A DNA stretch of 6,241 bases. It comes from Syntrophaceae bacterium UBA2208 (GTDB lineage Bacteria > Desulfobacterota > BSN033 > UBA1163). Positions 1 through 5,477 of this stretch are shown piece by piece (position 1 is the first letter of the stretch; every line of letters begins with the position of its first letter). The position numbers and the translations under genes were made by a program. The stretch is from positions 1 through 6,241 of the forward strand of contig DCUS01000039.1 in assembly GCA_002327885.1 (NCBI GenBank), given 5' to 3'. The notes under the pieces were generated by a model. It did no database searches and was not told the origin of the DNA. It worked only from the letters and a program-made list of their open reading frames with translations.

Positions 1-2
1 AG

Positions 3-1649
3 TTTCAATCTGCACACCTCTCTCCCCTAAAAGAGATAAAGCTCCTCATCGATTACACCCACCTTACCATTCAGAGCGGCTTCGACGAACTCCTTTGTTT
101 GAATGCAATCCATAACATCGAACAATATTGGTATCAGATTGAAACTGTAAAGAAGGTCCTCAAATATTTTAGGGGCCGGGTTCTCCTGTGCGACGAGGTG
201 GGCCTTGGAAAGACCATCGAGGCCGGGATGGTCATTAAGGAATATCTCATGAGGAACATGGTGAGAAATGTTCTGATTTTGACTCCCTCCGCCCTCGTTT
301 CTCAGTGGAAAGAGGAGATGGAGACAAAATTCGGCATTGAATTCATGACCACCGACGACATGGAAGCATCTGACGACCCGGAAAGGTTCTGGAACGAAAA
401 ATATCTTATCGTATCCCTCAATCTGGCAAAGAGTAAAAAGAACATGCCCATAGTAACTCAGCGCTTTTATGACCTTGTAGTGGTGGACGAGGCGCACCAT
501 CTGAGGAACAGGGCAACCTTGGCATGGAAACTCATCAACCAGATTCAGAAAAGATTTATTCTCCTTCTCTCGGCAACCCCCCTTCAGAACAACCTGATTG
601 AGCTCTTCAACCTCATCACCCTTCTGAAGCCTGGACAGTTCAAGACCGAAAAACTTTTCAGACAGGAATATCTGATGAAGGGGAATTTGAGGAAACCCTC
701 AAACCAGGACAAAATGAGGGAGCTTCTGAGAGACGTGATGATCCGAAATACACGAAGCGTCATTGATTTGAAGCTTCCGCGGAGATTTGCCACGACTTTA
801 AGGATTGAGCCTGCGGAAACGGAGAGGAAGATCTACCTGGGGCTAAACACCTACCTCCGAAAGGATGGCCTGAACAGATTAACGCTTAATCTCCTTTTGA
901 GGGAGGCGGGGAGCAGCCCTTTTGCCTTAAAAGAGAGTCTTCTTCAACTGCCAGGAGAGGACGGGGAGAAACAAAGAATCATTGAGTGGGTGGATGCTCT
1001 CGGAGAGGTGTCCAAAGGGAAAGTCCTTCTTGACCTCGTCATGAAGAATTCAAAAGAGAAAAAGGTCATTTTTACCCAGTACGTGAAAAGCCTGGAATAT
1101 ATTACGGACCTTTTCAACCGAAACGGAATTCAACACGTAATTTTCAAAGGAGCGCTGGCCACAAAGGAAAAGAATTCCGTCATTGAGCAGTTTCGGAACG
1201 AAGTTCCTGTCCTTGTCTCCACGGAATCGGGGGGAGAGGGAAGGAATCTTCAGTTCTGCAACACCATGATTAATTTTGATTTACCCTGGAATCCCATGAA
1301 GATTGAGCAGAGGATCGGACGGCTCCACAGGATCGGGCAAACCCGGGATGTCTTTGTCTTCAACCTTTCGGTAAAAGGGACTCTGGAAGATTATGTCATC
1401 GATCTTCTCGAAAACAAGATCAATATGTTTGAGATGGTCATCGGGGAAATCGAACCCATCCTCGGTCATCTCGAAAAAGAAGAAGACTTCGAAGAACTCA
1501 TCATGGGAATATGGCTTGAAAGCTCAAATGAGGGTGAGCTCAAAGCAAGATTTGATAGGCTTGGGGAGGATCTCATAAAGGCCAAGAGTGAATACATGAA
1601 AACGAAGTCCTTTGACAGCGAGATTTTCGGTGAGGATTACGAGATTTAG
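3..1649 (+). CDS. SNF2/RapA-family DEAD/DEAH helicase, 5' end outside window
   Basis: Probably an ATP-driven DNA translocase or remodeller of the SNF2 superfamily 2 (HepA/RapA, YqhH-like). Motifs seen: Walker A DEVGLGKT at 192-215, motif Ia LTPSALVSQW, DEAH box at 486-497, motif III SAT at 570-578, motif V STESGGEGRNLQ at 1218-1253 and motif VI QRIGRLHRIGQ at 1308-1340, so both RecA lobes look intact. The C-terminal tail (KGTLEDYV, then INMFEMVIGE, ending FGEDYEI) is typical of the YqhH-like branch. A TTG at 99 could be taken as the start, but the frame is open to base 3 and the upstream residues (GFDELLCLNAIHNIEQYWYQ) read as the usual lead-in to motif I. The gene therefore starts before the window. 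The 548 visible residues suggest little is missing, since YqhH is about 557. Fold and family are clear; the substrate (stalled RNA polymerase, DNA repair, defence) is not. Confidence 0.95.
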   Translation, partial: FQSAHLSPLKEIKLLIDYTHLTIQSGFDELLCLNAIHNIEQYWYQIETVKKVLKYFRGRVLLCDEVGLGKTIEAGMVIKEYLMRNMVRNVLILTPSALVSQWKEEMETKFGIEFMTTDDMEASDDPERFWNEKYLIVSLNLAKSKKNMPIVTQRFYDLVVVDEAHHLRNRATLAWKLINQIQKRFILLLSATPLQNNLIELFNLITLLKPGQFKTEKLFRQEYLMKGNLRKPSNQDKMRELLRDVMIRNTRSVIDLKLPRRFATTLRIEPAETERKIYLGLNTYLRKDGLNRLTLNLLLREAGSSPFALKESLLQLPGEDGEKQRIIEWVDALGEVSKGKVLLDLVMKNSKEKKVIFTQYVKSLEYITDLFNRNGIQHVIFKGALATKEKNSVIEQFRNEVPVLVSTESGGEGRNLQFCNTMINFDLPWNPMKIEQRIGRLHRIGQTRDVFVFNLSVKGTLEDYVIDLLENKINMFEMVIGEIEPILGHLEKEEDFEELIMGIWLESSNEGELKARFDRLGEDLIKAKSEYMKTKSFDSEIFGEDYEI

Positions 1650-1736
1650 AAAAGCGCTTGCTGCAATCCTTTTTTAGGAAAAAGATAATAAAAAAGGTTT
1701 TTCAAAAAGCCAAATGGATCCAAAAACTTTTTCAAA

Positions 1737-1741
1737 AGGAG
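1737..1741 (+). promoter_or_regulatory. Shine-Dalgarno for the 1752 TTG start
   Basis: AGGAG lies 10 bases before TTG 1752. No ATG or GTG in this frame is better placed; the ATG at 1714 is in another frame. This supports a TTG start. The 102-bp gap after the helicase stop is AT-rich, has no convincing terminator, and contains two copies of TTTTTCAAAA 30 bp apart (1698-1707 and 1728-1737). Confidence 0.6.
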
Positions 1742-1751
1742 AACGATAGGA

Positions 1752-2882
1752 TTGAACAGATCTCTTCCTGACGTTTTGGCAGATATCCTGACTTTTAAGG
1801 GGGCGCTGTTGGAAAGAATAGAAGACGGCTATCTGGAGTTTATTGTCCCTCCCTCTCTCTCTAAGACCCTCGGCGTTCCTGAACATGGAAAACTCAGCTT
1901 TGTCTACCCTCCTTTCGATGAAAGCGTTATCAGTGCATCCTATGAATCAGATTTCTTTCGATCAATCGATAGGCTCTTCCCAGGAAAAGGGAAAATAGCC
2001 AAGGCAGTTTATTCGTCCCATCTCCCGAATATCGAAAAAGTATCGAGATGGGTGTCTGAGAAGATCGCCTTTTCCAACGCAAGCTTCCGGCTTCAGAAAG
2101 TGGATAATCAAAGAATCGCCTATGCCCTGATCTTTTTCAAATATGTGGCCCTTTCCGACGAAAAAAGGGAAGGAGTTTTTTTTCTCCTGGTGAATGAGGA
2201 AAATTTTTCAACCTTCCCTCTCAATGCCAATCTCACGGCCTTTTGGGAGGATCTGAAGGAGCCTGAGGAAATTTACACAAAAGGTGAAAGGATTTCGAAG
2301 GCCCTCCGGGCAGGCTTCTCGGCGGCCTCTCTTATAGTCAAAGAAGAGTTTGAGCCGTTTATTAAAAGTCTTGAGAGGAGGCTCAATCGTGATATCATAA
2401 GAGTATTCGAGTATTACGAAACCTTGAAAAGTGAGATTCACAAAACCTTCGAGAAAAAATTCTTTTCTGAAAAGGAATCTTCTGAAGAGCAGAGTGAAGA
2501 GGGAAGGAAGGTACTATCAGGGAGATTGGATGTTGTTGAGGGAGAAAAGAGATGGAAGATTCAGGATCTTGTTTCAAAATATGCTTTGAACATTCGAATT
2601 GAACCTATCTGTATCATTGATATTGAGACAGAATCCCTGGTTTTCTGGTTGGAGGTCAGAAGGCGGCTCTCTTCCCGGATCTTTCCTCTGAGCTATAATC
2701 CTTTCCTGAAAAAAGTGGATTCTTTGCCCTGTGAGAATTGCTTTCACCCCCGTGGAACGTATTACCTCTGTGATGAAAAGTTGCACATCCTTTGTGCTAC
2801 TTGTTTCAAGAAATGTCCTGGTTGCGGAAGAGAGTACTGCTCTGTCTGCTATCCGAAGGGATGCCCCAGGTGCAAAAAATAA
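1752..2882 (+). CDS. Helicase-associated protein with RING-like zinc-binding C-terminus
   Basis: 376 residues, function unknown. The N-terminal half (about 1-200) is a mixed alpha/beta region opening LPDVLADILTFKGALLERIEDGYLE. Residues about 200-275 are highly charged and probably helical or coiled-coil (FIKSLERRLNRDIIRVFEYYETLKSEI, then a Glu/Ser-rich linker). Residues 280-320 look like a beta segment ending SYNPFLKKVDSLP. The last 50 residues hold eleven Cys and a His (C327, C330, C340, H345, C348, C351, C355, C358, C363, C366, C371, C374), enough ligands for three zinc ions. I recognise the plan from uncharacterised proteins encoded beside SNF2/RapA-like helicases; the N-terminal and helical parts also recall Bacillus YqhG, though that similarity is from memory. 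It sits 102 bp after the helicase on the same strand, so it is probably co-transcribed and a physical partner or nucleic-acid-binding accessory. There is no signal peptide or membrane segment, so it should be cytoplasmic. Confidence 0.85.
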   Translation: MNRSLPDVLADILTFKGALLERIEDGYLEFIVPPSLSKTLGVPEHGKLSFVYPPFDESVISASYESDFFRSIDRLFPGKGKIAKAVYSSHLPNIEKVSRWVSEKIAFSNASFRLQKVDNQRIAYALIFFKYVALSDEKREGVFFLLVNEENFSTFPLNANLTAFWEDLKEPEEIYTKGERISKALRAGFSAASLIVKEEFEPFIKSLERRLNRDIIRVFEYYETLKSEIHKTFEKKFFSEKESSEEQSEEGRKVLSGRLDVVEGEKRWKIQDLVSKYALNIRIEPICIIDIETESLVFWLEVRRRLSSRIFPLSYNPFLKKVDSLPCENCFHPRGTYYLCDEKLHILCATCFKKCPGCGREYCSVCYPKGCPRCKK

Positions 2883-2919
2883 TCATCCTAAATCAAATTG
2901 GATAATCAGACGGATTCAT

Positions 2920-3396
2920 TTACTCTAAGGTCTCATAAAAAGCGTCTTTCACCCCATCTAATAGCTGAAATGATTTGATCTTGATAGAAAAAATTTCAGC
3001 TCCGGGGTCTTTTAAAAAATCAGATAAATGGGGATGTTTTTTTAAAAATTTCGAACGGATAAAGTCTTTTTTTCCAGGGTCATTGATCGTCTGAAACTCT
3101 CCGCTCACGGTCAGGGCTTTTATATCAATCCGTTTTTCACCCCGCTTTTCCTCCCGGGTATCAATAAGAAGGCTGACCCCTGGGTTTTGCATTAAATTGG
3201 CATATTTCTTCGTCTGCCTGTTGGAAATCAAATAAATCTCTTTGCCCTCCTCATCCGAAATATAAGACATAAGGGAGCAATGGGGGGTTCCCCCGGAGAC
3301 GGTTGCCAAAACACAGAGATCATTTGCCTTAACGATGTCCTCCATCTTTTCAAGCATTGGCGCTCGCCCACTTTTGTTATTTTTTTTAAGACTCAT
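2920..3396 (-). CDS. Pyridoxamine 5'-phosphate oxidase-like FMN-binding split-barrel protein
   Basis: 158 residues. The split beta-barrel signature is clear: LCVLATVSGGTPHCSLMSY (about 27-45), then IYLISNRQTKKYANLMQNP (54-72) and VSLLIDTR, with a closing strand IFSIKIKSFQLLDG near 135-148. These proteins usually bind FMN or F420 as dimers and reduce or sequester small ligands; the substrate cannot be read from sequence. It is shorter than true PdxH (about 210-220 residues) and lacks its C-terminal extension, so pyridoxal-phosphate synthesis is unlikely. The start is uncertain: ATG 3396 has no visible Shine-Dalgarno, and the in-frame ATGs at residues 14 and 18 are also poor. Residues 1-13 are basic and may not all be translated. 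It converges on the zinc-protein gene (37-bp gap) and diverges from the DUF523 gene (36-bp gap). Cytoplasmic. Confidence 0.87.
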   Translation of the reverse strand: MSLKKNNKSGRAPMLEKMEDIVKANDLCVLATVSGGTPHCSLMSYISDEEGKEIYLISNRQTKKYANLMQNPGVSLLIDTREEKRGEKRIDIKALTVSGEFQTINDPGKKDFIRSKFLKKHPHLSDFLKDPGAEIFSIKIKSFQLLDGVKDAFYETLE

Positions 3397-3402
3397 TACC
3401 GT

Positions 3403-3408
3403 TATAAT
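3403..3408 (+). promoter_or_regulatory. Candidate -10 box for the DUF523-DUF1722 gene
   Basis: A perfect TATAAT lies 24 bases before ATG 3433 inside a very AT-rich spacer. It would place the transcript start near 3415. No good -35 is seen at 16-18 bp (the region is a T run that is part of the divergent gene's 5' coding end), so the call rests on the -10 alone. Confidence 0.4.
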
Positions 3409-3420
3409 AATATATTGTAA

Positions 3421-3428
3421 AGGGAGAG
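3421..3428 (+). promoter_or_regulatory. Shine-Dalgarno for the DUF523-DUF1722 gene
   Basis: AGGGAGAG, with its GGAG core 6 bases before ATG 3433. It fixes the start of the downstream gene. Confidence 0.75.
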
Positions 3429-3432
3429 AACA

Positions 3433-4380
3433 ATGGAAAAAATCAAATTAGGCATTAGTACCTGCTTGCTTGGTAAAAATGTCCGCTATGATGGAGGTCA
3501 TAAACTGGATCGGTTTCTCACCGATACCCTTGGACAATACGTGGAATATGTTCCGGTATGCCCCGAGGTGGAATGTGGTCTTCCCATTCCAAGAGAATCG
3601 ATGCATCTCGAGGGAGATCCGGAGTCTCCTCGTCTCGTGACGACCCGCACCAAACAGGACATGACGGATCGGATGGTCCAGTGGGCGCGGAGCCGAGTTT
3701 TAGAGCTTGAGAAAGAAGGTCTTTGTGGATTTATTTTTAAGAGCGATTCTCCGAGCAGCGGCATGGAGCGGATCAAGGTCTATAGTGAAAAAGGGATGCC
3801 TGTGAAAAAGGGAGTGGGGATGTTTGCCAGGATATTCATGGAACACTTTCCGCTTCTACCAATAGAGGAGGAGGGGCGTCTCCATGATCCGAAGCTCAGA
3901 GATAATTTTATTGAACAAATATTCACCTTGAAAAGGTGGCGGGAAGTTTTGGCCAAAAAGGAGAACCGCGGGAACCTGGTCGGATTCCATACGCAGCATA
4001 AATTGCTGGTCCTTTCCCATAGTCCAAACCATTACCAGTTCATGGGAAAGCTTGTCGCAAAAGCAAAGGAGATGCCACTGAAAGAGCTCTTTCAGCAATA
4101 TCAGGCCCTCCTGATGGAAGCGCTTAAACTCAAAACCACTCCAAAGAAAAATTCCAATGTTCTGATGCATATGGTGGGCTATTTTAAGGAGCAACTCTCT
4201 TCTGACGAAAAAAAGGAATTACTGGAAGTCATCGATCATTATCGGCAGGAATATATCCCATTAATTGTCCCGATCACCCTCATTCAACATTATGTCCGAA
4301 AATATGATCAACCTTATCTAAAACAACAGGTTTACCTCAACCCTCATCCTTTGGAACTTCAACTACGAAATCATGTCTGA
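3433..4380 (+). CDS. DUF523 (TudS-like) - DUF1722 (YbgA-like) fusion protein
   Basis: 315 residues, normal for this two-domain family. Residues 1-145 are DUF523: GISTCLLGKNVRYDGGHK (7-24), VPVCPEVECGLPIPRES (40-56), RLVTT (67-71) and IFKSDSPSSGMERIKVY (101-117). Characterised DUF523 proteins (TudS) are thiouracil desulfurases with a [4Fe-4S] cluster held by three Cys. Residues about 183-305 are DUF1722/YbgA: GFHTQHKLLVLSHSPNHY (184-201), NVLMHMVGYFK (242-252), YIPLIVPITLIQHY (274-287) and the final QVYLNPHP. YbgA is separate in E. coli, and its role is not established. The expected Cys of the SPSCG motif is Ser109 here. C11 and C43 remain, and C48 or C98 might supply the third ligand. The start is well supported by its Shine-Dalgarno. 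No terminator is visible in the 43 bp before the converging gene. A thiolated-pyrimidine or thionucleotide desulfurase role is an inference. Confidence 0.94.
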   Translation: MEKIKLGISTCLLGKNVRYDGGHKLDRFLTDTLGQYVEYVPVCPEVECGLPIPRESMHLEGDPESPRLVTTRTKQDMTDRMVQWARSRVLELEKEGLCGFIFKSDSPSSGMERIKVYSEKGMPVKKGVGMFARIFMEHFPLLPIEEEGRLHDPKLRDNFIEQIFTLKRWREVLAKKENRGNLVGFHTQHKLLVLSHSPNHYQFMGKLVAKAKEMPLKELFQQYQALLMEALKLKTTPKKNSNVLMHMVGYFKEQLSSDEKKELLEVIDHYRQEYIPLIVPITLIQHYVRKYDQPYLKQQVYLNPHPLELQLRNHV

Positions 4381-4412
4381 AGTGACCCCTCCGTAACTGG
4401 TTCAAACTTGCT

Positions 4413-4431
4413 AAAAACGAAATCTATTCGT
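4413..4431 (-). terminator. Weak possible terminator of the molybdopterin-domain gene
   Basis: Read on the minus strand, ACGAA and TTCGT pair around a 5-base loop and run straight into a short U tract. The stem is only 5 bp, AT-rich, and overlaps the stop codon of the gene ending at 4424, so it is marginal. Confidence 0.25.
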
Positions 4432-5029
4432 CGAGAAAATGGATCACCTCACCGTTTGGAATGGGTCTCAGGCGGCCACCCTGGTTCATGTCACGTACTT
4501 TTCCTCCCGTAATGAGGGCCTCATCGGGATATCCTCGCTGTTCCCAAAAGCCGGAGACATAACGGTCCATCAGTTCGATCTTCACAACACTCTTCGCTGA
4601 CTTATAGCCCCATAGGTAAGGACAAAATCCACGGACAGGGCCTCCGTAATCCTCTTCCAGGTTCTCGCCGTCAAACTCATAGGCGAGAAGGGTTCTTTCA
4701 CGGAGGGCCACCTCAATAGGGATGGAGGTGGCATAAATCATCCTGTAAGACCAGAAACGGACATACTGGGTTTCAGGGCCAGCCTGGACTGCATTCAGCA
4801 AATCGGAAACCTTCACGCCTCCCCATTTCCCCCGAACAGAGAATCGTGTGACGCTTGTCAGCCGTGCGTCGGCAATCGATTTCGGCATCGTGATCAATTC
4901 CTGCCAAGTGAATATTTTCGGATTCGCGCAGAAACCACTCCCCTCGATGCCCCAGCCCTCCCGATTGAGTTTGCACGGACGGCCTTCCGCCCAAAAAACC
5001 GGCGTACGTAACTCTTTCAGCCTGCTCAT
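4424..5029 (-). CDS. Sulfite-oxidase-fold molybdopterin-domain protein lacking the usual Mo-ligand Cys
   Basis: 201 residues consisting of the oxidoreductase molybdopterin-binding domain alone, without the Mo-cofactor dimerisation domain of full sulfite oxidases. Family signatures: WQELITMPK (42-50), RFSVRGKWGGVKVSDLL (62-78), VRFWSYRMIYATSIPIEVAL (90-109), LLAYEFDGENL (114-124), YGGPVRGFCPYLWGYKSAKSV (128-148) and VSGFWEQRGYPDEA (158-171). In most relatives the segment before the RWS-like motif reads CVTRW and that Cys ligates molybdenum. Here it reads SVTRF, with Ser59 at the Cys position. The other Cys (19, 34, 136) lie elsewhere. The protein may be a divergent subfamily, may bind cofactor without the thiolate ligand, or may be non-catalytic. 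There is no Tat or Sec signal peptide, so it is probably cytoplasmic. ATG 5029 is chosen over the overlapping out-of-frame ATG 5033 because AGGAGG is 6 bases away. Confidence 0.9.
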   Translation of the reverse strand: MSRLKELRTPVFWAEGRPCKLNREGWGIEGSGFCANPKIFTWQELITMPKSIADARLTSVTRFSVRGKWGGVKVSDLLNAVQAGPETQYVRFWSYRMIYATSIPIEVALRERTLLAYEFDGENLEEDYGGPVRGFCPYLWGYKSAKSVVKIELMDRYVSGFWEQRGYPDEALITGGKVRDMNQGGRLRPIPNGEVIHFLDE

Positions 5030-5035
5030 TCATCG

Positions 5036-5041
5036 CCTCCT
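5036..5041 (-). promoter_or_regulatory. Shine-Dalgarno for the molybdopterin-domain gene
   Basis: AGGAGG on the minus strand, 6 bases before ATG 5029. Only 2 bases separate it from the alternative ATG at 5033, which decides the start. Confidence 0.85.
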
Positions 5042-5064
5042 GTATACGTATTCTTTAATAATAA

Positions 5065-5093
5065 AGTATAGGAAGTTTTTGGAACTGTAGCAA
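5065..5093 (-). promoter_or_regulatory. Sigma-70-type promoter of the molybdopterin-domain gene
   Basis: On the minus strand, TTGCTA (5088-5093) and TATACT (5065-5070) are separated by exactly 17 bp. This matches the consensus at 4 of 6 and 5 of 6 positions. The predicted start near 5058 gives a leader of about 28 bases containing the AGGAGG. No operator is evident. Confidence 0.6.
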
Positions 5094-5148
5094 GTATTAA
5101 GCTAGCAAGACATGACGGTTCAGAAATCTGCTTTCTTTCAGGGGAGTA

Positions 5149-5198
5149 AAAATAAACCCCTTGTTCTTCTCTTAATTGAGATACAAGGGGTTTATTTT
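5149..5198 (-). terminator. Strong intrinsic terminator, potentially bidirectional
   Basis: A perfect 16-bp inverted repeat: AAAATAAACCCCTTGT (5149-5164) and its complement (5183-5198), with 18 bases between. Four further pairs (5168-5171 with 5178-5181) can form inside the loop. The GC core is followed by a T-rich tract on either strand (TTTATTTTTA on the minus strand). It ends the minus-strand transcript starting near 5390. No plus-strand gene upstream needs it, since the neighbouring gene to the left is on the minus strand. Confidence 0.8.
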
Positions 5199-5210
5199 AT
5201 CTATCTATCA

Positions 5211-5224
5211 GGGCCTTCTAGCCC
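5211..5224. repeat. Short GGGC/GCCC hairpin
   Basis: GGGC and GCCC can pair around a 6-base loop. It lies between the terminator (5149-5198) and the long hairpin (5244-5287), making three stem-loops in a row within about 140 bp. On its own it is weak and may be chance. Confidence 0.3.
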
Positions 5225-5243
5225 AATATATTCGCTAAGCTCT

Positions 5244-5287
5244 ATTCATGGGATGCTCCTTCCCTTCTTGGGAAGGAGCCTATGAAT
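5244..5287 (-). repeat. Long hairpin downstream of the small Cys-tailed ORF
   Basis: Inverted repeat with a perfect 10-bp GC-rich stem (5255-5264 with 5270-5279, 5-base loop) and an outer 6-bp stem ATTCAT/ATGAAT (5244-5249 with 5282-5287), joined by an uneven internal loop. It begins only 4 bases after the UGA of the 20-codon ORF. Neither side has a U tract, so it is not a standard terminator. On the minus strand the arm nearer the 3' end carries AAGGAG followed 6 bases later by ATG of a four-codon frame (M-N-R-A-stop), so the hairpin would bury a ribosome-binding-like site. Possible roles are 3'-end stabilisation, RNA processing or translational control. Confidence 0.6.
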
Positions 5288-5291
5288 GTTT

Positions 5292-5354
5292 TCAACAAGA
5301 AGCTTTGCATTTACAAATCCCCGATAATTTCTTCTCTATTTTCTTAATCTTCAT
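5292..5354 (-). CDS. Small Cys-tailed peptide, 20 residues
   Basis: Predicted peptide MKIKKIEKKLSGICKCKASC: a lysine-rich amphipathic first half, then Gly12 and a C-terminal tail with Cys14, Cys16 and Cys20. Support for real expression is contextual. A promoter with an extended -10 lies about 43 bases upstream, AGGAGGT is placed 7 bases from ATG, a hairpin follows the stop, and a strong terminator ends the unit. I do not recognise the family. A charged leader-like half plus a Cys-rich end resembles short precursors of modified peptides, and could equally be a metal-binding microprotein or a regulatory leader peptide. No radical-SAM maturase, transporter or other partner is visible in the window. 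A random 20-codon frame is easily found in any sequence, so the call depends on the signals around it and on conservation that I cannot test. Confidence 0.5.
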   Translation of the reverse strand: MKIKKIEKKLSGICKCKASC

Positions 5355-5361
5355 CCCCTTC

Positions 5362-5368
5362 ACCTCCT
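5362..5368 (-). promoter_or_regulatory. Near-ideal Shine-Dalgarno for the small peptide
   Basis: AGGAGGT on the minus strand, 7 bases before ATG 5354, with a second purine-rich GGGAGGAG just upstream. This is the strongest evidence that the 20-codon ORF is translated. Confidence 0.7.
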
Positions 5369-5396
5369 CTCACTCCTCCCAAATTAAAACAAATAT

Positions 5397-5422
5397 ATTA
5401 TACCACAAAAAAAGGGTGTCAA
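5397..5422 (-). promoter_or_regulatory. Promoter of the small-peptide unit (extended -10)
   Basis: Minus strand: perfect TATAAT (5397-5402) preceded by TGG, giving the extended -10 form TGnTATAAT. A perfect TTGACA sits at 5417-5422, but the spacer is only 14 bp, shorter than the usual 16-18, so the extended -10 may do most of the work. Predicted start near 5390, with a leader of about 36 bases. Confidence 0.6.
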
Positions 5423-5477
5423 AATGAATTTTTAAAAGGGATTTCAGTTAATCATTACTGAAGATGGGCTACGAATA

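Noticed and set aside
99..101. TTG as the start codon of the helicase gene
   Set aside because: The frame is open to the left edge and the residues before TTG match the family's lead-in to motif I, so TTG encodes an internal Leu.
3..2882. DISARM-type defence locus built on the SNF2 helicase (DrmD-like)
   Set aside because: No methyltransferase, DUF1998 protein or phospholipase-D-like gene is present downstream, and the helicase's tail matches the YqhH-like branch; the left side cannot be examined.
2883..2919. Terminator between the converging zinc-protein and flavoprotein genes
   Set aside because: Only a 4-bp ATCC/GGAT pairing is present, with no U tract.
4773..5033. Minus-strand ORF starting at ATG 5033 within the molybdopterin-domain gene
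   Set aside because: It is out of frame with the clear sulfite-oxidase-fold protein, has an SD spacing of only 2 bases, and shows no recognisable domain.
5112..5285. A 57-codon plus-strand ORF across the intergenic region
   Set aside because: It has no Shine-Dalgarno, runs through both arms of the terminator and of the long hairpin, and its hydrophobic composition follows from T-rich sequence.
5250..5294. UGA after the small peptide read as selenocysteine with the following hairpin as a SECIS
   Set aside because: The hairpin is at a suggestive distance, but its apical loop (AAGAA) lacks the G and GU features of bacterial SECIS elements, and read-through would add only a few codons before another stop.
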